A stretch of DNA of 64,000 nt, from NCBI GenBank assembly GCA_029844215.1, contig CM056723.1, positions 87,350,790-87,414,789 of the forward strand, read 5' to 3'. The translations under genes were made by a program, and so were the position numbers. Shown in pieces: positions 49,850-60,794 of the stretch. This stretch comes from Przewalskia tangutica (Eukaryota > Streptophyta > Magnoliopsida > Solanales > Solanaceae). The number at the start of each line of letters is the position of its first letter. Within the stretch, counting starts at the first letter, position 1. The notes beneath the pieces are model-generated. The model ran no database searches. It saw nothing but the letters and a program-made list of their open reading frames with translations, and was not told the origin of the DNA.

Positions 49850-50480
49850 TTGTCTAATTGTAATGTACCTATACCCAGGAGTAGCAGAAAGTAAAAATTT
49901 TGTCAGCAGCTACATGGAAACTTTGCATTATTGTTGTACAATGGAAGATACCAGATCAAGGAGTCATAAAGTGCAATATTGATGATACTAGCCAAGGTAA
50001 TCCAGATAGAAGTTCATATGAATTTTATATCAGGGATGACATGGGAGACCTTATTTATGTTTAAGTTTAATAGATAGGAATCGGCACAAACATGGTGGCA
50101 GAGACTATAGATATATAGAGGGCAGTAAAGTGGTGTGATCTACATAATGTTACTCTAAAAACAAATTCACTTGTGCTAAAAAAATATTATGTATGAGGTC
50201 TGAAAAGTACCACAAGAAATAGTAGCATTGATAGAGGAAATAAAATAGATTTTACAACAGAAACAATTTCACATTGTTCATACATATAGAAAAGGAAATA
50301 AGCTTGTTGATTATTTTGCTAATCTAGAACACGAAGAGGAGCAAATATTGCAGTTTAGAGCTTTCAGGACATACCAATAACAAGAAGAATGATTCTAAAC
50401 TTAGAGAAGACTCAAATTCCTTCTATTAGGCTTAGAACCAAAATTATTAAGTAATGAAGAAGTTGCAGGTCCAGAAGAAG
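49850..50480 (+). pseudogene. LINE 3' end: RNase H domain relic
   Basis: The frame from about 49942 reads WKIPDQGVIKCNIDDTSQGN and SSYEFYIRDDMGDLIY, the first strands of a plant LINE RNase H. GTNMVAETI (about 50075) carries the conserved Glu. LVLKK follows, then IVHTYRKGNKLVDYFANLEH (about 50270-50330) carries the His-Asp end. RRMILNLEKTQIPSIRL is the usual tail. Several stops and frameshifts. It has the same strand as the LINE piece at 6050-8358, but whether they were one element cannot be shown. Confidence 0.75.
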
Positions 50481-51060
50481 ACAACAACTCAGATTCCGAT
50501 TCATCAAATAACACATAAGGGCTTTGTTTATAGATTTTTTTTATTTCAATTCTGCCAAAATATATAGTCGCACTTGAAAGTTATATTTCAAAGGCGACTA
50601 GAGAAAATAGTAGATTAGTTTATTTGTTTTTCTTGCTTTCATTCATGTACAATACATTTGTTTTCCTTATTGATTCATCAATAAAAGCTCAAAATTTTGC
50701 TTAAAACATTATCATATTTCCACTAGGAACTTAACTCAAGCTCTAATCATATTTCTTTACGTTTTTAATATTACCAATCTTTTATATTAATTTGAGTGAT
50801 TGATCTCCTTTTCTTTTTCTATTTGATTTGTATTCCCAATTTAAGCCAAACACTAGCCATTGTTCCACATTCTCCTTCATGAACTCTTTAAGGACTAGTT
50901 GTAGTAATTTTAAGCTTTGGTATCGCTTCAAAAAGAAGATAAGAGATTCAACAAACTTATGCAAGTCGGTAACTATAAAATTTTATGTTGGAAAAAATAA
51001 AATAGTTGAAATTGTTTCTTCATGTAAAAAATTCATTGTGAAAACTGAACTATCATGAAG
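50481..51060. other. LINE 3' flank; source-like sequence of filler segment 2
   Basis: Non-coding, AT-rich. 50552-50985 is the sequence found inverted at 32228-32666. Confidence 0.7.
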
Positions 51061-52292
51061 GTAGAACAGTGACAGGAGGATTTTCAAAAAAAAAAAATGT
51101 TAAAGCTTAATTTTATGATCTACTTAACTTTTTTTAAATAAATAACTATATATTTCGAGATATTCTTATAGTTTTATTTTATTTGGTAACGACTTTCAAC
51201 ACGTTTATATTTGTATGTAAATGACAATAAATAAAGTTTGAGTCACGTAATCCCTAATATTAAATTTTCTTAATTTTCTATGACGGGAAAAAGAAGAATA
51301 AAATATACCAAGAACACCATTTTCAAAGGAATATTACATAGATATAATCAATCGTATGCGATAGTAACATTTTGTACTTTATAAAAATAAATTATGTAAT
51401 TATTAATAATATTACTAAATATTTTTATGACGATCGGGACTGGCAACGAATAACATGTGAAGTACGTTTATAGAGACTAGTAAACTATAAAAGCACGAAT
51501 AATAATATTGAACAATAAAAATATCTCTAAAATATTGATCGATTTACCTATCCTCTAAATTTTAACTAGGACTTTTATTTGAAGTAATAATATTGGGAGA
51601 AAAGGTGAAGTCAAGTAGAATTATGCTTCCTTATTGTCTTTCTGAAGTAGAAAAGGTTAAGTCCTACCGCCTACACAACAAATAATAGGACTTTTTATCC
51701 TAATAAACAGCTTGCCGACCAGAGTTAAATCACTTAGCTTGAATACCAAACCACGTGAAATTTTGTCATATAGATTTCAAAAGTATTAAAAATAGATGAT
51801 TCTAAGTTCTAAAATTTACAATCTTAGCTCACATAAAATATCTCTTGGATAATGTATAACCCCATCTCACCTGCACATATAAATTGGCACAAAGCGGAGT
51901 TATTCATTTGGTTTATTCTCAAAAATTACGTAATTATATGAGAGAAACATATAGGCAACTCTAAAAATTAAAGATAATTTAAAGACTAATTAAGTAGTAT
52001 ATATGCACAGTATGATAAGACTTTCTCAAAATATGGTTGTCGTTTCTATGGTTGGTGGTCATCGCATAAGCCAGCACAACTAATTGATGACCAAAACAAA
52101 CTCTAATAGTATTCAGCCCAAAACAAATCATGCATAGACAAACCACAAACGTTAGGCAAATGAAAACCTTAGAAGATAACTTAAGATTAATAATAATAAT
52201 ATTAATAACAATAATAATAATAATAATAATATATTCATATTTCTTATTAGCATATAAATATTTGATACAAGTAAAAGTTATTAATCTATATA
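51061..52292. other. AT-rich intergenic DNA, nothing recognised
   Basis: No ORF or element ends that I can support. A TAA-rich microsatellite lies at about 52185-52231. 51490-51550 resembles 56100-56170 (AATAATATTGAACAATAAAA and a close variant), so a diverged repeat is present. Confidence 0.5.
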
Positions 52293-52468
52293 ACAGTCAA
52301 AATCTATAACAGCATCGTCGAATCTGCATCTTTTTTATGCTATAGCGAATGAGTGTGTGTTATACACTTGTTACAACATTGATATTTAAATAATATTTTG
52401 CTGTTATAGGAAAAAGAGATGCATAAAACGTAACTTTCATTTTAAATTGTTAAGTCCTAAGCATAATC

Positions 52469-52738
52469 TGTTAATAATCTGAGTACGATTGAACAAAATT
52501 GATGAAGTGATTTGAGAAGAAGAAGTTCAGATCGTGAGAATGGAAGAGAGAAGATATTTGGGAGCAAAGTTGCTCTTCAGCTAAATTTTCTATTATAATT
52601 TGCTCAAACTAGAATTTACAACTATTGGTCTATTTATAATAACTAAACTTGCAAATATGGCCATTGCAGAAATAACCACAATACTAAAACTAACATTGTA
52701 TGTGTATACTACTAGGTATACTAGTGGATATCTCAACA
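52469..52738 (-). repeat. 3' LTR of the Copia-like element
   Basis: Minus-strand start TGTTGAGATATCC at 52738, end ATTATTAACA. The TATA complement (TATTTATAATAA) is at about 52632. Confidence 0.9.
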
Positions 52739-52750
52739 TCCCCCCTCAAG
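52739..52750 (-). other. Polypurine tract of the Copia-like element
   Basis: TCCCCCCTCAAG on the plus strand, i.e. CTTGAGGGGGGA directly before the LTR start on the minus strand. Confidence 0.85.
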
Positions 52751-53999
52751 CTAGGCACTGAAAACAAAGATTTTCAGTCCTAGCTTGGAAATAATAGCAA
52801 AATCCGCAACTACGAACTCAGTCGCAGTAGCTCGAGCAAAATTCCAGCAGCTGCAGCAAGCAATCCATCATTTCCTGGTTCTGCAAGATCAACAACAGAT
52901 AACACAGCTGGTGCACTATCACCAGCATTCATTCCAGTAGCTGCAGCAACTACAATGACAACAATTTTGTACCAACATGGTCTCCTAGATATGCTCCAAT
53001 TCCAATGACTCAACTTGAGGCCTATAAGACACTTTTACAGCAACAAATTGAGGTTCTGCAAACCCAGTTCAAGCTGAATCCAGTCACACATAAAACAGCA
53101 GAGCAACAACACGCCAATCAACACCAACACCAATAAACCAGCAAAAAGTAACAGCTTTAATAATATCACCAGATGCTTGATAATAGCAAGCAACAAATTC
53201 AGCAAAAAACAGGAAAACCAGCAGCAACAAATGTTCCCCTGCAGCTGCTACATATAATGTGCCAGCAGTGAAGGTTAGGATAATTGAGAAGCCTACACCT
53301 TCACCTCATCTGAAGAACTTCAGGAGCAACATCTGCATCAACTGCCTCTCCAATCCCTTCCTCTATTTCTCAGCCACTGCAGCAAGCAGCCAACAAGAAT
53401 AAGACAGCACCCACTGCAGCAAGCAACCCAACAAAACAAATGAAAGCAACTTTTCGAGGATTCTTGACACCCTCAACAATTTCGTCACTTAGCCACAACA
53501 GGATAACCATTATCACTCTGCACCAGGAGTACCCCCAACAACAGTAGTAGTATCCACAACAATACTAGTATCCACAGTAGATACATCAGCCCAAAAAATA
53601 GTAAGAGCGACCTCCGATGCATATTAATTCCAAAGAGTTTTAACAATCAATCATCTGAATTGACATCAATCATCCCAGTATATTCGAGGGAAGTCTTGCT
53701 CCTCCCATTACCAGTAACAATAGATGAAACATGACTTCATCCCACCATATACATCCCCAGCAGCATCAATAACAGTAGAAGCCTTAACAGATGCAGGCAA
53801 ACCAGCAGCAGGATCAGTAATAGCTGCAGTCACAGCAGTGTACTCTGCAGCCCTAGCACCAGCATTAGGTGTTTCTGAATTTTAACCTCAACAACAGCAG
53901 TACACCAGTTGCATCCCTGTAAAAAAACATTCGCAAAAGCCAACAACATCAGCAACACAGCTGCATCAAGCAGGAGCTTCAACTCCCACAACAATAATG
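52751..53999. other. Interior CAG/CAA-rich region with a codon-like plus-strand stretch
   Basis: Low-complexity sequence rich in CAGCAG and CAACAA. A plus-strand frame at about 52965-53136 reads FVPTWSPRYAPIPMTQLEAY then KTLLQQQIEVLQTQFKLNPV, which looks like real coiled-coil coding sequence on the strand opposite to the element. It is short and ends at a TAA, so a captured host-gene fragment is possible but unproven. 53619-53814 matches filler segment 1. Confidence 0.5.
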
Positions 54000-54011
54000 A
54001 ATAACCCCTTG

Positions 54012-54431
54012 TTCTCTAGTCTCACTCGGACTAGTGAATCTTTCGATTCTCCTTACGTAAAATGGCGGCAAGAACCCCTCGTTCTTTAGTCTCGCTTGGA
54101 CTAGAGAATCCCTCGATTCTCATCACGCAAGCTATTTCAATAAGCGACAAGAACCCCTCGTTCTCTAGTCTCGCTTAGACTAGAGAATCCCTCGATTATC
54201 ATCACGCAAGCTATCATAATAAGCTCAGATATGCAGCGGAGTCTCCCTCAATTTCTAGTTCAATTCCGGCTAGAAATTCCTCGATTCCCCTATCCTGAGC
54301 TACACATATAAAAACAGGCAATATAACACTTGATCGACTTGTGAATAACTCTTTTAATTGAGTTTTAACTCAATCCATATTGTCTCCGACGAAGTATCCC
54401 TCAGTTCTTAGTCAATTTGTCGCTAAGAACT
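54012..54431 (-). repeat. Five tandem hairpin units with compensatory stem changes
   Basis: Hairpins lie at 54012-54038, 54082-54108, 54161-54187, 54250-54278 and 54403-54431. Each stem is 9-10 bp with a 7-11 base loop and is flanked by CCCTC (CCTTG in the first) on the left and TCGAT (or the like) on the right. Unit 3 is TTCTCTAGTC/GACTAGAGAA, unit 4 AATTTCTAG/CTAGAAATT, unit 5 AGTTCTTAG/CTAAGAACT. The stems differ, yet pairing is kept. Function unknown; packaging, dimerisation or translation control are guesses. Confidence 0.8.
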
Positions 54432-55465
54432 CATCGATCCTTCTATCGATAGACATTTCCTATTCTATGGTCTTCTCAACCCATATATCTTCATTAACAT
54501 CCATAACACCAATATTGTTGATTTGTTTCCATTCGCCAAAACTCCAGCACAAAATCAGTGTCCTGCAGCAATAGTACATCAGCCGCAAACACTGCAGTAA
54601 CACCACATAGTCGCTACACCAGCAATCAAAACAGTAAGCCAACACAGCAGAAATACCAGATGTGGTTCACCACAGTAGAAGCAGCAACAACCAGCCAACA
54701 CAACAACGACAAACTCGACAATTTTCCTCCAATTCGTCAAGTCACCAACACAAATACAACTCTAACAACACAGAACCAATACTGAACAGAAAACAACATC
54801 ACAACAACTATCAACAACAACAACAAACTCGACACCTTTTCTCCAATTTCGTCAATTCACCAACACAAACTAAATGAAGTTGAGTTTCCAGAAACTCGAC
54901 TATCCTCGGCGATCTGCGACGTCGCAACGATAGCCAAAGGCGGAGTGTATCCGCATAAAACGATAATATCTCCATCTGAATAAATCGACAAATGCGATAA
55001 TCCAAAACAGTGAGTAAAATAGAATGAATCGACTTTGATTCTCTATCGATTATGTTGTCACTCGCAACAAAATACTATAGATATTACCTCAATATTCTGT
55101 CTCCTTCGATTTCGATTTTCTGATTTTGTTTTGAAGAAAATCGTTCGATTCTCTGATTTTTCGAACTTCTCTGTTTTTCGATCGATTGAACTCTTTCAAT
55201 CGATCTCCTTCAATTCAATTTTCGATTCTCTGTTTTCCGAAAGAAAATCGCAATCGCGACTTCGTTCTTCAATTTTTCAATTTCTGCGATTTCTCTGTTT
55301 TTGTTCTTTTGATTTTCGACTTCTGATCGACGATCAACTGCAATTTCAAAGATTTTTGCTTCTTCGATTTTGATTTTCCTGATTTTCAGAAGAAAACGCA
55401 ATTCTGATTTTCAGAAATTGCGATTCTAATATTTTCCTTCTTCAATCGCGCCTCTCGGATCTATC

Positions 55466-55478
55466 CGGCTCTGATACC
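55466..55478 (-). other. Primer-binding site of the Copia-like element
   Basis: GGCTCTGATACCA is the complement of the initiator-Met tRNA primer site, one base from the LTR boundary. Confidence 0.85.
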
Positions 55479-55479
55479 A

Positions 55480-55749
55480 TGTTAATAATCTGAGTACGAT
55501 TGAACAAAATTGATGAAGTGATTTGAGAAGAAGAAGTTCAGATCGTGAGAATGGAAGAGAGAAGATATTTGGGAGCAAAGTTGCTCTTCAGCAAAATTTT
55601 CTATTATAATTTGCTCAAACTAGAATTTACAACTATTGGTCTATTTATAATAACTAAACTTACAAATATGGCCATTGCAGAAATAACCATAATACTAAAA
55701 CTAACATTGTATGTGTATACTACTAGGTATACTAGTGGATATCTCAACA
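55480..55749 (-). repeat. 5' LTR of the Copia-like element
   Basis: Matches the other LTR with three substitutions and no indels. Confidence 0.9.
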
Positions 55750-56099
55750 TAATCACACTTTGTATAGTGAAGAAAAATCTTTTTTGATGAAAATATATAT
55801 TTCTATAATATTCTTTTAAAATATTAAAATATTTGGTCAAAAATTCATAGACCTATTATTGGTGATTTTAGAGATTCGATTTGTATAAAGATGATTAATC
55901 CCTATATTATATAAAAAAATTAGATGTTATATAGGGATAATTTTACAAGAGCGTACTATTATAAAGATGGTTGTTGTTGTTGTTATAAGTGAGAAGTTAT
56001 TATAAAGAGATAAAATATAATAAAAATTTATTCTGAAAAAACTTGACTGTTATATAGAATTATTGTTATAAGAGTGCTATTAGAGAGAACTCTGACTGT

Positions 56100-56324
56100 A
56101 CTATTAAAACACTAATAATAATGTTGAACGATAAAAATATCCTAGAAATATCGATCATAATTATATGGCATTTTAGTCTAACTACCATATTTTTGTTGAC
56201 TATTTTGGTAATAAGAAAGTACTATCACATTTGAAAATATAGTTTTTTAACAAATACTACTTTTGAATTTGGTTACCTATCTAATTAGTAAAAAGTTTTT
56301 GCTATCACGTTAAAATAAGAAAAT
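56100..56324. other. AT-rich flank, nothing recognised
   Basis: Non-coding AT-rich DNA between the MITE-like end and the next Gypsy LTR. Confidence 0.5.
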
Positions 56325-57359
56325 TGTCACGACCTGAACCCCGGGCCCGCGACTGGTGCCTTACCTGGACACCCTTCAATTCATACAACACAAGTAACCT
56401 GCGGAAGCTAAATAACACTCATTTTTTTTCCGAACAAAGGCAAAGCCGGCAAGGCTGCCATCACATATATAACAACCAAAAAGAAACCACATCTGTACAT
56501 AAGTCCAACCCACATATGAATACAGACCTCTAAGAGTTTGGACACATAATTGTGACGGGACAAGGCCCCGCCGTACCCATGAATGAACATAAAATCATAA
56601 TACAACTCCGTACCAACATGGAAAACTCCGGAATAATGGAGCTACCTCACTGAAAGCTGAGTGGAGATCCTAAGCTCGCGGATCACTCAACTGAGTACCT
56701 AATACCTGCGGGCATGAACGCACTCGGCGGGTCGATAACAAGGTACCAAGTATGTAAACATGAAGTACAGTAGACATGATCATAACTGTACAAAGAATGA
56801 CAGGGACAAGTATGAAAATCAAATAGCAGATCCAACCGTTCCATAATAAATAAGAGCCAACTATACCTTTTAAAATATACCTTTTTAAAAGTGAGACCAA
56901 CCGTGTCATTTCAAATTATGAAATCAATAACATTTCAAAATATGAAATCAATCGTACCTTTTCAATTCGAGTCATATCAACATCATGAATGCTTACTCAT
57001 AGAATCATCAAGTCCATATACATATAGATAACATATTTCATATAACATAAACTGACCCTTTATTGAGGGACTCGATGGAATCATCAATATAACGTAACCC
57101 GACCCATTTTGGGCCTCGATGTAATTATCAATATGTGTGACGTAACCCGACCCATTTGAGGGACTCGGTGTATGCTTCAACATGTGACGTAACCCGATCC
57201 ATTTGTGGGACTCGGTGTAATGATGCAATATGTGACATTACCCGGCCCATCTGTGGGACTCGGTGCGATGATGCAATATGACGTAACCCGGCCCATTTGT
57301 GGGACTCGGTGTATGCTGTAATAAAACGTAACCCGACCCATGATAGGACTTAGTGTATG
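56325..57359 (-). mobile_element. Gypsy LTR (3' end part), interrupted by gag-only element 2
   Basis: It starts TGTCACGACCTG in minus orientation and carries the common landmarks (CTGCGGGCATGAACGCA near 56706, minisatellite). It stops at 57359, where a plus-strand LTR starts. The remainder should lie beyond the right window edge. Confidence 0.75.
57050..57359 (-). repeat. About 47-bp minisatellite, roughly 6 units
   Basis: Units read GACGTAACCCGACCCATTT then GTGGGACTCGGTGTA plus a variable ATGATGCAATATG tail. Confidence 0.8.
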
Positions 57360-60300
57360 TGTTATACCCCGTATTTCCAGAGTATGTACGTGAGGGCGTA
57401 CGTACAAAAGTTTAAGCCTTAAAGAAGACTAAGGGACGAAATTTTATGCACAACTAGCAAAAAGAATCATTTTCCGACGAAACGTTTTCCGGACTTTGCG
57501 AAGGGAAAATTACGGCTATGTCATTTATTATTTTTGCGGATTTTTCCGAGAGATGAAATATTTTGGACCAACGAGAGGGCGACACTTGTCACCCTCAAGT
57601 GGACGATTTTTGTGGGCGTTTTTGGCCTTGTTTCTAGTCAAGGAGTTGGTAGGATATTTTGTGTAGTAGATGAGCAAGTGGGACCCACAAAAACTTGTCC
57701 AAATCTTGACCCTCCACTTGCCCCCCCACTTGGCTCAATCTTGGCCATTGAATGTCCTATAAATACCCCTCTAATGCATGACCATTTCTTCATCCACACT
57801 TGTGAAATTCCAAGGAAAATACTCCCTCCCCTTTGTGTAGTTTTTCGTCCAAAGCCTCCCCCTACCCCCGTGGGGGGCCCTCACGAAACCCCTTGCCTAG
57901 TTGTTTCGTAAAATACCCCCTTGGTAGAAAAGTTATCTCCTAGTAGTGTTGCTATACCAAAATACCTTGGCCCAAATACCTTGTAGTATTCCAAGGTTAC
58001 ACCTATACTAAAAGCCCAGAAATACTATTATACTTCCCTTCAGTCACAAACGAAACCCTAAAGAAAATCTTCATAGCGGGTTGAAGTATTAAGAAGAAGT
58101 TGCGTAGAACTTCTAAGGGTTGTTTGGAGCGGGTTGGAGCGTTCAGAATAGGAGCTAAACGTTGCTCAGGATCGACATATAAACTTGGATAATTTTGGGC
58201 TTATCGAGGTAAATACTCTTGTCCTTCTATTGTAATTGGAAATTACATACTGTAGTTGTATAGAAGTGAGTATAAGACGTATATAAGGATCGTATAAAAG
58301 AAGAGAATTGAATTGAAATCACATCAGAAGAATATTAAAGAAGAAGACTGAACTGTACTTACATAGGACTGTATTTACAGTAGAATTGTGTAGTTTGACG
58401 GGTAGGGAAGTGCTGCCCAATTTTTTCCCGTAGAATAAGGAATCTGTATCTAGAATTATTCTACAGAGTAGTCTAGACGTTGATAGACTTGTATGACCGT
58501 TATAGGTTGAAGTACTGCAAGTAGCCTATTCTACTAGAAGGGTGGAAAAGGCTAGCCGGATTCATGCTTTGGAGCTATTTGCTAATAGTCGATAATCGTC
58601 GCGAGGTATGTGATTCTTCCTATCCTCTTGAGCATGATATTTTAAAAGAATATATATATAGTACGGTAGACGTACGTGTGTTAACTGAACGTAGTTTTAC
58701 GGCAATGTCTTTTGACTTAAGCCTGAATAATAAGAATCTTGAAGTATTTCAAAAGAATTAAGAATCGTTTTGAAAGAAGAGTAATACTTGGTTTTAAAAG
58801 CTCAAGAGTTATACTAGCTTTATGGGAAGTTAGGTATAACGACTTAAGAGAGATAAAAAGAATGGTTTATTGATTTTAAATAAGTTAAGAGACTTGATCT
58901 TAAAAGATAAGAGACCTGACTTAATTGAATTAATATGAATTTTGTTAAAAAGAGTGAAACCTCATTCGTGAGTAATGAGTACTTGGTTTTTAAAAGGAAT
59001 AATGTTTTACTGATTTCGGAAATCAGAATAAGTATCGAACAAACCACAGCAGCGCTAATAAAGGGAAATGTATTGACTAATAAAGTGTTATTAAAAAAAC
59101 AGTAGAAACCTCCATCTGCATAGAAGCTAAGATGAGACAAAATGATATTACATTTCCTAGATCATGGCTGCTTTAATAAGATTGTTATAAACAAGAATAA
59201 ACCTACTCACACATAAGGCATATGTTTCTCAATTTGTTTTAAAGGAGAATTATATTATTAAGTGATTAAAACTATGAACTACGAAACCTTTCGAAAATGA
59301 GAAACTTGAGCATTTGAAATTAGGCAAACCTGAACGTTTGGAAAATAATGTTGTTACTTGATTTTACAAAAGGGAAGTGTTTTGGTTTACTTAAAGATAG
59401 TCACCCTATTTTTTTTACTACGGGTATTGTGTGACTTTTGTGAAAGAAACGGATCTTTTAAAGAGTTAATGTATGTAGTACTTTGGGGTTAAAACCCGGA
59501 TTTGTTGAACTTGCCTATGCTTGTGGTGATAACCTTTGTTGTGCAAATATTGTATTTCTGTGCTACCGCGTCTCTCGTTGGAGGGCCGGCTATCTGGCTG
59601 ATTGATGGACATACTGACACGATGGGTGGCCCACGGGTATGCTTCCATTAGGAGTGTTATCTTGTTATTTGCTTTGGACATACTGACACGATGGGTGGCC
59701 CACGAGTATGCTTCCATTTTGATTGTTATCTGGTTATTTCCTTTTGGACATACTGACACGATGGGTGGCCCACGGGTATGCTTCCATTAGGAGTATGATC
59801 TTGTTATTTGTTTTGGACATACTGACACGATGGGTGGCCCACGAGTATGCTTCCATTCTTGTTTGTTATCTTGTTATTTCCTTTGGACATACTGACACGA
59901 TGGGTGGCCCACGGGTATGCTTCCATTAGGATGGTTCCATGGCCATGCTTATACCGAGGTAAGATGCCGGGGCATGCGGCCGTTGTGCGGGTTAAACTCC
60001 CGGGTTACATTTGAGTGATGACTTTGAGGGCGTGAGTCCCTGACTTGACATGACTGCTTTTATGTTGTGAACTGTAGCCTGGTTATCATACATGTCTCCT
60101 GTTTTATATGGACTATTATGATTTCATTTTCAGTATTTTCAGTTTCACATACTTGGTACCTGTTGTACTGACCTCCTTCGGGGGGCTGCGTTCATGCCGC
60201 AAGTAGAGATACATCGGTTGTTGATCCTCGCTCTTAGGATTACCGTCCAGCATATTGGGAAGCTCCGTTTCTCCGGAGGCTTATATTTTGGTATGTTCCC

Positions 60301-60588
60301 TGAGTTGTAGGTTCTTGTACATTCAGGGGTATGGCGGGGCCCTGTCCCGTCATAGTTGTTGTCACATTCTTAGAGGTCTGTAGCACTGTTGTGGGCAGGG
60401 TTGTAAAGGATGTAACTGTTCAAACTTTGTATATATATATATGCCGAAAGGCGACTTTCTCTCAGATAAAATGTGTCTCATTTTACAATTGTTTCATGTC
60501 TTGTTTTTATGTTCCGCTGATTTCTCTGATGTATGACTACTTGGGTGCCCGGGTAAGGCACCAGTCATGGCCCCAAACAGTCGTGACA
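57360..60588 (+). repeat. 5' LTR of gag-only element 2
   Basis: 3229 bp, TGTTATACCCCG to GTGACA. U3 module at 57565-57596, TATAAATAC at 57758. Its array unit differs completely from that of element 1, although the rest of the LTR is related. Confidence 0.88.
59607..59940 (+). repeat. 69-70-bp minisatellite, 5 units
   Basis: Unit starts at 59607, 59676, 59746, 59815 and 59885. Each begins GGACATACTGACACGATGGG, then TGGCCCACGGGTATGCTTCC. Units alternate between ...GGG/GAGTATG variants and two tail types, suggesting a higher-order pair of units. Confidence 0.92.
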
Positions 60589-60794
60589 AAAGTGGTATCA
60601 GAGCAGTTAATCCTCGGAAAGTGTCTACAGACCGTGTCTAGTAGAGTCTTGATTATCGATGTGTTGTGCACCACATCTATAATCAGGAGGCTGCAGGACA
60701 TTTAGGATTGGTTTCCATTCTTCTCATTCTGAGATCGTGCCTTAGAGCTGTGTTATAAGTTGGACCCCTCTGACGTATCTCATTTTTACCAGTT
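60589..60794 (+). other. Primer-binding site and gag leader of element 2
   Basis: TGGTATCAGAGC at 60593-60604, then a leader that closely matches that of element 1. Confidence 0.85.

Larger units (their letters stand above)
52469..55749 (-). mobile_element. Non-autonomous Ty1/Copia-like element, complete, 3.28 kb
   Basis: Two 270-bp LTRs (52469-52738 and 55480-55749) differ at three positions and are flanked by TAATC (52464-52468 and 55750-55754). The complement of the initiator-Met primer site, GGCTCTGATACCA, abuts the second LTR, and the complement of a polypurine tract (TCCCCCCTCAAG) abuts the first, so it reads on the minus strand. The 2.7 kb interior has no gag or pol I can recognise. 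It has a purine-rich leader, five tandem hairpins and CAG/CAA-rich low-complexity DNA. Copia assignment rests on LTR length, ends and primer site. Confidence 0.85.
52293..56099. mobile_element. Probable MITE split by the Copia insertion
   Basis: ACAGTCAAAATCTATAACAGC at the left and GCTATTAGAGAGAACTCTGA then CTGT at the right form imperfect terminal inverted repeats starting ACAGTC. Without the inserted Copia element the length would be about 0.5 kb, a normal MITE size. I could not identify a convincing target duplication, so superfamily is left open. Confidence 0.4.

Noticed and set aside
54558..54877. Q/N/T-rich open frames as a possible gene
   Set aside because: Low-complexity CAA/CAG DNA within the interior of a minus-strand Copia-like element; overlapping frames are equally open and none has a recognisable domain.
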